Of a stretch of DNA of 64,000 nt, positions 7,607-19,408 are shown piece after piece; the first letter of the stretch is position 1, and every line of letters starts with the position of its first letter. Below the pieces are notes generated by a model. The model made no database searches. It had not been told where the DNA came from and saw nothing but the letters and a program-made list of their open reading frames with translations. The stretch is from assembly GCF_014854695.1 (NCBI RefSeq), contig NZ_CP027557.1:434001-498000 (forward strand), written 5' to 3'. This stretch comes from Rhodococcus rhodochrous (GTDB taxonomy: Bacteria; Actinomycetota; Actinomycetes; Mycobacteriales; Mycobacteriaceae). The position numbers were made by a program, and so were the translations under genes.

Positions 7607-8852
7607 GGGCAGCTCTCCTGGCGATGGCAGTGTTGAGATCGCGGAACGCGGTGTAGTTGGCGAGCACCTCCACACGACCGGGAGGGCACGAGGCGATGGC
7701 CTTCAGCGGATCCGGTACCAGGGTGTGCTCGACACCCGCGTAGGTCAGGCGGACGGCGAGATCGGTGCCGCGTTCGCCCGCTGCCACCACCTGCACGCCT
7801 TCGAAGTGTTCGAAGCGCACGTCCCACAGCCACGACAGGTCCTCGCCGTCGGGCACCTGACCGTTGACGGCGATCACCAGGCCGTCGACGGTCGGGTCGA
7901 TCATCGACAGGGCCTCCTGCCAGCCGGCGGGGTTCTTCGCGAGCAGCATGTGTACCGAGTGCGGCCCGACCTGCACGGTCTTGTAGCGACCGGCGACCTC
8001 TTCGACGACCGAGGCGGCCGCGACGGCCTTCGCCGGATCGGCGCCGAGGGCAACGGCGGCCGCGACCGCCTGGGCGGCGTTGCCCCGGTTGGCGCGACCG
8101 GGCAGGGTCAGCTTCAGCGGGAGGACGAGGCCGTCCGGCCCGTACAGGCTCTCGTCGTCGACCCACCAGTCCGGTGTCGGCCGCGCGAAGTCGGAGCCCG
8201 TGCTGTACCAGTGGTCGCCCTCGCGGACGATGGGCTCGCCCGTGCGCGGGCAGCTCACCGAGTCGTTGGCCCAACCGGCGCCGGCGGCGACCCACACGAC
8301 GTTCGGGTTGTCGTAGGCGGCGGACGTGACGAGCACGTCGTCGCAGTTCGCGACGATCACCGCGTCGGGATGCCGCTTCAGGCCCTCGCGCAGCTTCCGC
8401 TCGATCATGTTGATCTCGCCGACCCGGTCGAGCTGGTCGCGGGTGAGGTTGAGCAGCACGATCGCGCGGGGCGCGAGGGCGTCGGCGACATGCGGGGTAT
8501 GGAGTTCGTCGACCTCGATCGCGGCGAGCGGCGCCCGGAGGTCGGTGGCGAGCGCGGCGACGATCCCGGCGTCCATGTTCGCGCCGTCGGCCTGGGTGAC
8601 GACCGCATCGATGGTCTCGAGCGCGGCTGCGGTCATGCGGGTCGTCGTGGACTTGCCGTTCGTCCCGGTGACGAGCACGGTCTGCCGGCCGTGGCCGAGC
8701 TGCTTCATCAGTGCCGGGTCGATCTTCAGGGCGACGAGCCCTCCGATCATCGAGCCCTTACCGCGTCCGGCCTTCTGGGACGCCCACGCGGCGGCTCGGG
8801 CTGCGCGCAGTGCGAGCCGTCCACGTGCGGTGATTCCTGTGCTGGTTCCCAC
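7599..8852 (-). CDS. murT: Lipid II isoglutaminyl synthase, Mur-ligase-like subunit MurT
   Basis: A 417-residue Mur-ligase homologue with the ATP-binding loop VTGTNGKSTTTR (about residue 60) and the C-terminal DUF1727 region ending in NYTAFRDLN. It activates the D-Glu carboxylate while GatD supplies ammonia. The Cys4 zinc ribbon of Staphylococcus MurT is not visible here; only one cysteine remains, in SCPRTGEP. The GTG at 8852 begins VGTSTGITARGRLALRAARAA, which matches the usual N-terminus. It overlaps the 3' end of the EamA gene by 106 bp in another frame, so the exact start is less certain. Confidence 0.9.
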   Translation of the reverse strand: MGTSTGITARGRLALRAARAAAWASQKAGRGKGSMIGGLVALKIDPALMKQLGHGRQTVLVTGTNGKSTTTRMTAAALETIDAVVTQADGANMDAGIVAALATDLRAPLAAIEVDELHTPHVADALAPRAIVLLNLTRDQLDRVGEINMIERKLREGLKRHPDAVIVANCDDVLVTSAAYDNPNVVWVAAGAGWANDSVSCPRTGEPIVREGDHWYSTGSDFARPTPDWWVDDESLYGPDGLVLPLKLTLPGRANRGNAAQAVAAAVALGADPAKAVAAASVVEEVAGRYKTVQVGPHSVHMLLAKNPAGWQEALSMIDPTVDGLVIAVNGQVPDGEDLSWLWDVRFEHFEGVQVVAAGERGTDLAVRLTYAGVEHTLVPDPLKAIASCPPGRVEVLANYTAFRDLNTAIARRAAHV

Positions 8853-9784
8853 GTCGGCGAGTGTTCCACAGGCGTGGGAGCGTTGTGTCGCCGGAGGAGC
8901 GTCCTGCTCGTCACACTGCGGTGTCCGCCCTGGGCGGCGAGGGCTCCGACGATGACGATCACACCGCCGATCAGGGAGGACGGTGCCGGGCGCTCGCCGA
9001 GCGTGATCCACGCGACGGTGAACCCGACGACCGGCACCATGAGGGAGAGCGGAGCGACGGTCCCGGCGGGATAGCGCGACAGCAGCGAGGCGTAGATGCC
9101 GGTGCCGGCGATCGTGCCCGCCAGGACGACGTAGGTGAGTCCGGCCAGCGCCAGGCCTCCGTCCACGGTGGTGACGGCGCTGCCGAGGGTGGACCAGGCC
9201 TGCGGGCCCTCGACGAACCAGGAGATCCCGAAGAAGGGGAGCACGGGCACGACGCACATCCACAGCATCAGGCGCATGGGGTCGGAGGCGCCCGCCTTGC
9301 GGGTCGCGATGTTGCCGACCGCCCACGACAGACCGGCCAGCAACGCGAGGGTCATGGGGAGCAGGCTCGCGTCCGCGGCGCCTTGCCCCACGGCGACGAT
9401 CACCATGCCGGACACGGCGACGACGAGACCGGCGAGGCGGATTCCGTCGAGCCGTTCGCGCAGGAACAGTGCGGCGAGCAGGACGGTGAAGGGCGCGGAC
9501 GACTGCAGTACAAGGGACGCGAGGCCCGTGGGTAGACCGGCCTCCATCGCCCAGAACAGGAAGGCGAACTGGGCGAAGCCGAACCCGGCGCCGTAGAGCA
9601 GGAGCCAACGCAGGGGAACGGCGGGTCGCGGGACGAACAGCAGGACCGGGACGGCGATGATCGCGAAGCGCAGGCCGGCGAAGAAGAACGGCGGGAAGTG
9701 GTCGAGACCCAGTCTGATCGCGAGGAAGTTGCATCCCCAGAGCACCACGACGGTGAGTGCGAGCAGACGGTCCCGGAACGACAT
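8747..9784 (-). CDS. EamA-family (DMT) transporter
   Basis: A 345-residue member of the drug/metabolite transporter superfamily with ten predicted transmembrane helices in two EamA repeats: repeat one about residues 5-135 (LTVVVLWGCNFLAIRLG), repeat two about 150-285 (LLAGLSWAVGNIATRKAG). About 50 C-terminal residues are polar and overlap murT. The substrate is unknown; amino acid or metabolite export is typical. The start MSFRDRLLAL is at 9784. A divergent LysR gene 72 bp away is its probable regulator, the classical arrangement for an exporter with its sensor. Confidence 0.85.
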   Translation of the reverse strand: MSFRDRLLALTVVVLWGCNFLAIRLGLDHFPPFFFAGLRFAIIAVPVLLFVPRPAVPLRWLLLYGAGFGFAQFAFLFWAMEAGLPTGLASLVLQSSAPFTVLLAALFLRERLDGIRLAGLVVAVSGMVIVAVGQGAADASLLPMTLALLAGLSWAVGNIATRKAGASDPMRLMLWMCVVPVLPFFGISWFVEGPQAWSTLGSAVTTVDGGLALAGLTYVVLAGTIAGTGIYASLLSRYPAGTVAPLSLMVPVVGFTVAWITLGERPAPSSLIGGVIVIVGALAAQGGHRSVTSRTLLRRHNAPTPVEHSPTWEPAQESPHVDGSHCAQPEPPRGRPRRPDAVRAR

Positions 9785-9804
9785 GCCGTCAATTCTTTGC
9801 TCAG

Positions 9805-9831
9805 GAAACAATCAGGACAAGCGAATGTTTC
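9805..9831. promoter_or_regulatory. Inverted repeat between eamA and lysR, candidate LysR operator
   Basis: GAAACA (9805-9810), 15 bp, then TGTTTC (9826-9831) inside the 72-bp divergent intergenic region. Size and position suit a LysR-type recognition site controlling the divergent transporter, but no experimental motif was available for comparison. Confidence 0.45.
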
Positions 9832-9856
9832 TGAAGAAAATGTGTAGCTTTACTAC

Positions 9857-10753
9857 ATGGATGTCGTGCGATTGCGGATACTGCGCGAACTCGCCGACCG
9901 CGGAACCGTGGCCGCGACCGCCGCAGCGTTGTCGATGACACCGTCGGCCGTCTCACAGCAGCTCAAGGTGCTCGCCCGGGAGGCGGGAGTGCCCCTGCTC
10001 GAACCCGACGGCCGGCGTCTGCGGTTCACCGATGCGGGTCGTGCGCTCGTGGTGCGCGCCGACGAGGTGCTCGACGCCCTCGATCGGGCCGCCGACGAGA
10101 TGACCGCCTATGCGCGGTCGCCCCGCGGACGGGTGCGCGTGGCGTCGTTCCCCTCCGGAGCGGCGCTCCTGCTGCCGGCCGTGCTCGAGGCGGCCGGGGC
10201 GATCGGCGTCGAGTTGGACGTGAGCGACGAGGACGTCCCGGCCTCGGCCGCACCCGCCCTGCTCGCCGACTACGACGTGGTGCTCACCCACCGCGACGAG
10301 CGTTCGGCGCCGCTGTCCGGCCCACGTGTCCACGTCGAGACGCTCATGCGCGAACCGATCGATGTCGTCCTCCCTCCCGGGCACCGGCTCGCGGCGCAGG
10401 ACCGCGTGCAGGTCGACGAACTGGTGGGGGAGGGCTGGATCAGCGTGCGGGGTGGCTTCCCCGTCGACGACGTGTTGCTCTCCGTCGCGGCGGTGACGGG
10501 CATCCGAGCGCGGGTTGTGCACCGCATCAACGACTTCCGTGTCATCGAGGAACTTGTCGCGGCGGGGCACGGGGTGGCCCTGTTGCCGCGGTATTCGGTT
10601 CTGCATCCGGCATTGGTGCGTCTGCCGCTGGCCGGTGTGCGTGCGGCGCGGATCTACGAGCTCGTCACCCGCCCGGGGGCGGCGCGCCGGCCCGCCGTGG
10701 GTGCAGTGCTCGACAGCTTCCGGGCCGCGGCGGCACGGAAGCTGTCGATGTGA
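9857..10753 (+). CDS. LysR-family transcriptional regulator
   Basis: A 298-residue LysR regulator. The winged HTH occupies residues 1-60 (LRILRELADRGTVAATAAALSMTPSAVSQQLKVLAREAG), with a periplasmic-binding-protein-like effector domain from about 90 to 290. The start MDVVRLRILREL is at 9857. It is divergent from the EamA transporter and probably senses a transported metabolite. It converges on the SHOCT protein gene. Confidence 0.9.
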   Translation: MDVVRLRILRELADRGTVAATAAALSMTPSAVSQQLKVLAREAGVPLLEPDGRRLRFTDAGRALVVRADEVLDALDRAADEMTAYARSPRGRVRVASFPSGAALLLPAVLEAAGAIGVELDVSDEDVPASAAPALLADYDVVLTHRDERSAPLSGPRVHVETLMREPIDVVLPPGHRLAAQDRVQVDELVGEGWISVRGGFPVDDVLLSVAAVTGIRARVVHRINDFRVIEELVAAGHGVALLPRYSVLHPALVRLPLAGVRAARIYELVTRPGAARRPAVGAVLDSFRAAAARKLSM

Positions 10754-10775
10754 ACGAACGGGTCATCGCGCGGGA

Positions 10776-11150
10776 TCAGGCGAGTGCCTTGGCCTTCAGT
10801 GCGTCGAACTCGGTCTGGTCGATGACACCCTCGTCGAGCAGCTTCTTCGCGTCGGCGATGTGCTCGGCGGGCGACTTGCCGGCGACCGAGCGGATGTAGT
10901 CGTCCTGCACGGCCTTGTACTGCGCGGCCTCCTTCGCGGACCGCTCGGCCATTCCGGTGCCGTGGACGATCAGATAGATCAGGCCCGTCAGCCACGGGAA
11001 GACGAACAGGAAGACGATCCAGATCGCTTTGACCCAGCCGGACTGTTCGCGGTTGCGGAACAGATCGCCGATGATCATCCACAGCATGATCAGGTACGCG
11101 ATGAATGCGAAGCAGACGACGATGTACCAGATGATGTCCATGAATTCCAT
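10776..11150 (-). CDS. PLDc_N/SHOCT-domain membrane protein
   Basis: A 124-residue protein with two N-terminal transmembrane segments (about 5-27 and 40-62, with the NREQSGWVKAIWIVFLFVFPWLTGLIYLI pattern of phospholipase-D-nuclease N-terminal domains) and a C-terminal SHOCT motif (about 90-124, IADAKKLLDEGVIDQTEFDALKAKAL). Such small proteins are common in actinobacteria and often stress-linked, but their role is unknown. The ATG at 11150 is chosen because GGAG lies 7 nt upstream; an upstream in-frame GTG at 11156 has no room for a ribosome site. Confidence 0.8.
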   Translation of the reverse strand: MEFMDIIWYIVVCFAFIAYLIMLWMIIGDLFRNREQSGWVKAIWIVFLFVFPWLTGLIYLIVHGTGMAERSAKEAAQYKAVQDDYIRSVAGKSPAEHIADAKKLLDEGVIDQTEFDALKAKALA

Positions 11151-11337
11151 ACGCACACTCCGGGTTCGAGCAGAACGACTCTGCGGGACGAGAATTGCGG
11201 AATTCGACGGATATCACCCGTGAACGGGTTCGTTCTCGTCGAACATTCGGAACTGTATCTTTCCGGAGAGTGCGGTAATTGCCCGAAACGGTATTTGCGA
11301 GATGAATTGTCGGGGTGAAAATTCCCGAAAACGACGA

Positions 11338-11367
11338 ATGCGGTGGACCCTGATGGGCCCACCGCAT
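11338..11367 (-). terminator. Intrinsic terminator after leuA
   Basis: A 13-bp stem (11338-11350 with 11355-11367, one mismatch) and the 4-nt loop TGAT, beginning 17 nt past the leuA stop. Confidence 0.7.
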
Positions 11368-11383
11368 CCGGTTCGGAGACGGA

Positions 11384-13462
<2,079 letters not shown>

Positions 13463-13467
13463 CTAGC

Positions 13468-13518
13468 GTTACCGAACGTAACTCCCGCAACATCAGTAAC
13501 ACCGGTATCTCCGGTAAC
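13468..13518 (+). promoter_or_regulatory. Three GTAAC repeats at 18-bp spacing before the DUF4185 gene
   Basis: GTAAC occurs at 13478, 13496 and 13514, exactly 18 bp apart, each followed by a C-rich tail. The first forms an inverted repeat with GTTAC at 13468-13472. Face-of-helix spacing and position just upstream of the start codon suggest a regulator array, but the binding protein is unknown. Confidence 0.35.
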
Positions 13519-13540
13519 ACGATGGGTGAAGGGCGTATCG

Positions 13541-14809
13541 ATGGGATCGTTGCGCACGGCGATTGCCGGATCGTGCAGTGCACTGCTCGCACTCGGACTC
13601 ATGGCGGTCTCCGCCCCCGCCGCGCACGGCGAACCCTGCGACTCGGGACTCCCCGGCTCGGGTTCGGGCTCCGGATCCTTCGGCACGGGATCATCAGGAC
13701 CGCGGCTCGGAAGCAGCGGATCGGGGAGTGGAGGACTCGCACCCGAAGGCCCGCAGGGACCGCTACCGGCACTCGGCCCGGGCCCCACCAGCACCGTCGC
13801 CTGGGTGACCGGCCCGCGCAGCCCCAACAGGACCTACGACAGGTTCTCCATCTCGGGAACCGACCTCGGCATCATGTGGGACAACGGTGCGCAGGGCGAG
13901 GACCGTCAGGTCCTCATGGCCTTCGGCGACACCTTCGGCGACTGCTCGCTGCCCGACCAGCAGTGGCGCCACAACGTCCTCATGCGCACCACCGACGCCG
14001 ATCTCTCCGACGGCATCGACGTGCCCGATCCGGTGCCCGGCGACCCACGTGCGGGTTCCCCCGTCCTGCCCTCCGCGCCCGACATCTCCCGCGAACTCGT
14101 GGGCAGCCTCGCACTCGACGGCGTCGAGATCACCGTGATCCCCACGGCCGGCATCGCCGTCGACGGCGTTCAATACGTCAACTTCATGTCGGTGCGGTCG
14201 TGGGGCGACCACGGCGAGTGGTGGACCAACGCGTCGATGATCGCGACCTCGACCGACAACGGGGAGACCTGGCAGCTCGACCCGGCGACGGCGCGGATCA
14301 ACCTGCCGCTCGACGTGCCCACGGTGCAGCAGTTGTCCACCGGGAACGAGAACTTCCAGCAGCACGCCTACATCCGCCACGAGGGATACGTCTACGACTT
14401 CGGCACACCGCAGGGCCGGTTCGGCGCGGCCTTCGTCTCGCGCGTTCCCGAGACCGCTCTGCTGGATCTGGCCGCCTACGAGTACTGGAGCGGCGACGGC
14501 TGGGTGCCCGGCGACGCCGCCGCGGCCACCCCGGTCGTGCCACCCGCCGTCGGGGAGATGTCGGTGCAGTTCCTGGGCGGCGAGTTCGTCATGCTCTACG
14601 GCAACGAGGCGAACGGCACGATCGAGATGAGGACGTCCGTGAGACCCGAGGGGCCGTGGAGCGAGGCCCGCGTGCTGGTCACCCACCGTCAGATCGGTGG
14701 TCTCTACGCTCCGTTCATCCACCCGTGGTCCACGGATACGGACCTCTACTTCACCGCCTCACGGTGGGGCGACTACAACGTCATGCTGTTGCGCACGACA
14801 CTTTCCTGA
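13541..14809 (+). CDS. Secreted DUF4185-domain protein
   Basis: A 422-residue exported protein. Residues 1-32 form a Sec signal peptide (GSLRTAIAGSCSALLALGLMAVSAPAAHG). A Gly/Ser-rich low-complexity stretch (about 35-75) follows, then a beta-propeller-like DUF4185 domain (about 85-420) with recurring NENF, SWGDHGEWWTNAS and FIHPWSTDTDLYFTASRWG blocks. DUF4185 proteins resemble five-bladed glycoside-hydrolase-type propellers, but no activity is established. The ATG at 13541 is chosen because GAAGGG lies 7 nt upstream; an upstream GTG at 13526 would spoil the signal peptide only slightly. Confidence 0.82.
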   Translation: MGSLRTAIAGSCSALLALGLMAVSAPAAHGEPCDSGLPGSGSGSGSFGTGSSGPRLGSSGSGSGGLAPEGPQGPLPALGPGPTSTVAWVTGPRSPNRTYDRFSISGTDLGIMWDNGAQGEDRQVLMAFGDTFGDCSLPDQQWRHNVLMRTTDADLSDGIDVPDPVPGDPRAGSPVLPSAPDISRELVGSLALDGVEITVIPTAGIAVDGVQYVNFMSVRSWGDHGEWWTNASMIATSTDNGETWQLDPATARINLPLDVPTVQQLSTGNENFQQHAYIRHEGYVYDFGTPQGRFGAAFVSRVPETALLDLAAYEYWSGDGWVPGDAAAATPVVPPAVGEMSVQFLGGEFVMLYGNEANGTIEMRTSVRPEGPWSEARVLVTHRQIGGLYAPFIHPWSTDTDLYFTASRWGDYNVMLLRTTLS

Positions 14810-14887
14810 GACGCCCCGGGTCGATGGAAGCCGCGGTCGGTAAGCTGGGCCACTGGACTTGTTCCCGAAACCCGGAGGTTGGCCAGC

Positions 14888-17187
<2,300 letters not shown>

Positions 17188-17208
17188 GGCTCTTCGGACC
17201 TGCTCGGC

Positions 17209-17242
17209 GGAGCGGGTGGACCTCTTCGGGTCCACCCGCTCC
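17209..17242 (+). terminator. Intrinsic terminator after asd
   Basis: A perfect 14-bp stem (17209-17222 with 17229-17242) with the 6-nt loop TCTTCG, 21 nt past the asd stop. Confidence 0.82.
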
Positions 17243-17248
17243 GTCGCG

Positions 17249-17276
17249 TTTCGGGCCTGATCCGGTAGGCCCGAAA
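17249..17276 (+). terminator. Second tandem terminator after asd
   Basis: A perfect 10-bp stem TTTCGGGCCT/AGGCCCGAAA (17249-17258 with 17267-17276) followed by TATTT. Together with the first hairpin it isolates the lysC-asd operon from the tetR operon. Confidence 0.72.
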
Positions 17277-17281
17277 TATTT

Positions 17282-17303
17282 ACAAGCAGTCTGGACTGTT
17301 TGT
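17282..17303. promoter_or_regulatory. 22-bp palindrome, TetR operator candidate
   Basis: ACAAGCAGTC-TG-GACTGTTTGT at 17282-17303 is a 10+2+10 palindrome with one mismatch. It overlaps a TGGACT -35 (17292-17297) that pairs at 17 bp with TACGCT (17315-17320); the start would fall at or just before the GTG at 17328. This is the typical setting for TetR autorepression. Confidence 0.65.
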
Positions 17304-17327
17304 TGTTTTCCCGTTACGCTGCGAAGC

Positions 17328-17906
17328 GTGATCCAGGACACTGCGCCGAACGGTGGTCGCACCCAGGCGCAACGCACAGCCGCGACGCGAGCCAAGCTGC
17401 TCGACGCCGCGGTCGACTCGCTCGTCGAGCACGGCTATTCGGGAACCAGCACGCAGGGCATCGCCAAACGTGCCGGAGTCTCGCGAGGCGCCCAACTCCA
17501 CCACTTCCCGACGAAGGAGAGCCTCGTCGTCGCGGCGGTCGAGCACCTCGTCGACAAGCGGCTGCAGGAGATCCTCGAGACACGACCCGACCCGGAGCAC
17601 GGCTTCGAAGCGCTCATGGACGCCTTCTCCGGCCCGCTCTTCGCCGCAGCGCTCGAACTGTGGGTCGCGGCGCGGACCGATTCGTCCCTGCACGAGGCGA
17701 TGATCCCGCTCGAACGCAAGGTGTCGGACGCGCTCCGCACGGGTTGCCTGGAGATCATGGGCGACAGGGTCTCGCCCGAGCACATCGACCTCAGCATCGA
17801 AATCGCCCGGGGCTTCGCCGTCTCGGCCCTGATGCGTACCCCCGAATCCGATCGAGAATTCCGGGAGCGCCTGCTCCCGGTCTGGAAGGCGCTGGTGATG
17901 AAATGA
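17328..17906 (+). CDS. TetR-family regulator of the monooxygenase operon
   Basis: A 192-residue TetR protein. The HTH (about residues 12-58) reads TAATRAKLLDAAVDSLVEHGYSGTSTQGIAKRAGVSRGAQLHHFPTKESL. The C-terminal domain is of the common TetR_C type. The GTG at 17328 is preferred: the HTH is then at the normal distance and the transcript would be leaderless. The last codons overlap the BVMO start (ATGA). It probably represses the four-gene operon from the palindrome at 17282-17303, with a ketone or steroid as inducer, which is inference. Confidence 0.9.
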   Translation: MIQDTAPNGGRTQAQRTAATRAKLLDAAVDSLVEHGYSGTSTQGIAKRAGVSRGAQLHHFPTKESLVVAAVEHLVDKRLQEILETRPDPEHGFEALMDAFSGPLFAAALELWVAARTDSSLHEAMIPLERKVSDALRTGCLEIMGDRVSPEHIDLSIEIARGFAVSALMRTPESDREFRERLLPVWKALVMK

Positions 17907-19408
17907 GTCTCGCACTGCTTCCCGATCACGTGCACACGCTCGTCGTCGGCGCGGGCTTCGGCGGCATCGGTATGACTGCAACACTGTTGCGCGAGAACCC
18001 CGACGCCGACGTCCTCGTCCTCGAGCGCGGTGACGACGTCGGCGGAACCTGGCGCGTGAACACCTATCCCGGTGCCGCATGCGATGTTCCGAGCGCGCTG
18101 TACTCGTTCTCCTTCGCGCCAGAACCCGATTGGTCGCGAGCGCACGGCACCCAGGAGGAGATCTACGCGTACCTTCGCCGTGTGGCACGTGAGCAGGGCG
18201 TGACCGACCGGACGATGTTCGGATGCGAACTGCGCGAGGCCCAGTGGGACGCCGAGCGTGCCGTGTGGCGGATCTCCACCTCCCGCGGCGACCTGACCGC
18301 CGACGTGCTCGTCGCCGCGACCGGCGCCCTCTCCACACCCACATACCCGAAGGTTCCCGGCCTGGAGTTGTTCCGCGGCAAGAAGTTCCACTCGGCCGAA
18401 TGGGATCACGACCATGACCTCACGGGTGAGCGTGTCGCCGTCATCGGTACCGGAGCGTCTGCCATCCAGTTCGTGCCGGCGATCGTCGACCGCGTCGAAC
18501 ATCTCACGCTGTTCCAGCGCACCGCCTCCTGGGTGATGCCCAAGCACGACCACGTCATCGCGCGGTCGGTCCGCACGCTCTACCGGCGCTTCCCCGTGGC
18601 CCAGAAGCTCATGCGCGGATTCGTGTACGGACAGAAGGAGATCTACGTCGTCGGCATGACGAAGTCCTTCGCCCGCAAGTACTTCTTGCCGCTGTTCGAG
18701 GTCCGGGCTCGCCGGGTGCTGCGCAAGAGCGTGCGCGATCCCGAACTGCGCAAGCGCCTGACCCCCGATTTCGCGATCACCTGCAAGCGGATCCTGTTGT
18801 CCAACGACTGGTTCCCGGCCATCACCCGCCCGAAGGTGGACGTGGTGTCCTCCGGTCTGGCGGCGGTCACCGAGAACGGTGTCGTCGACGACAAGGGCAC
18901 CGAGTATCCGGTCGACACCATCATCTTCGGTACCGGTTTCACGCCGACGGAACCGCCGGTCGCGCATCATATCCGCGGTGGCGACGGCCGCACCCTCGCC
19001 GAGACGTGGGACGGCAGCCCCTCGGCCTATCTCGGTATCACCGTGCCCGGCTTCCCCAACCTGTTCCTCATGTACGGCCCCAACACCAATCTCGGCCACA
19101 GCTCGATCGTGTACATGCTCGAATCGCAGGCCAACTACATCTCCGACGCGCTGCGCACGATGGAGCGTCGCGGAATCTCGGCCGTGGAGGTGCGCGACGA
19201 CGCGGTGCGCCGCTACACCGCCGATCTCGACCCGGCGTTGAACAACACGGTCTGGAACCAGGGTGGTTGCAGCAGCTGGTACATCGACGAGAAGGGCCGC
19301 AACTCCGTGATGTGGCCGACCTTCACGTGGCAGTACCGGGCGAGGACCAAGCAGTTCGACCCGGAGAGCTACACCGAGTACCGCGCGACGGCAGGAGCGA
19401 GCGCATGA
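17903..19408 (+). CDS. Baeyer-Villiger-type flavin monooxygenase
   Basis: A 501-residue class B flavoprotein monooxygenase. The FAD motif VVGAGFGGIG is at 14-23, the BVMO fingerprint FRGKKFHSAEW at 157-167 (F157, G159, H163, W167), and the NADPH Rossmann motif VIGTGASAIQ at about 177. Such enzymes insert oxygen next to a carbonyl using NADPH and O2. The ketone substrate is unknown. Its ATG overlaps the tetR stop and its stop overlaps the GMC oxidase ATG, so all are translationally coupled. An alcohol-to-ketone-to-ester sequence with the next gene is plausible. Confidence 0.9.
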   Translation: MSLALLPDHVHTLVVGAGFGGIGMTATLLRENPDADVLVLERGDDVGGTWRVNTYPGAACDVPSALYSFSFAPEPDWSRAHGTQEEIYAYLRRVAREQGVTDRTMFGCELREAQWDAERAVWRISTSRGDLTADVLVAATGALSTPTYPKVPGLELFRGKKFHSAEWDHDHDLTGERVAVIGTGASAIQFVPAIVDRVEHLTLFQRTASWVMPKHDHVIARSVRTLYRRFPVAQKLMRGFVYGQKEIYVVGMTKSFARKYFLPLFEVRARRVLRKSVRDPELRKRLTPDFAITCKRILLSNDWFPAITRPKVDVVSSGLAAVTENGVVDDKGTEYPVDTIIFGTGFTPTEPPVAHHIRGGDGRTLAETWDGSPSAYLGITVPGFPNLFLMYGPNTNLGHSSIVYMLESQANYISDALRTMERRGISAVEVRDDAVRRYTADLDPALNNTVWNQGGCSSWYIDEKGRNSVMWPTFTWQYRARTKQFDPESYTEYRATAGASA

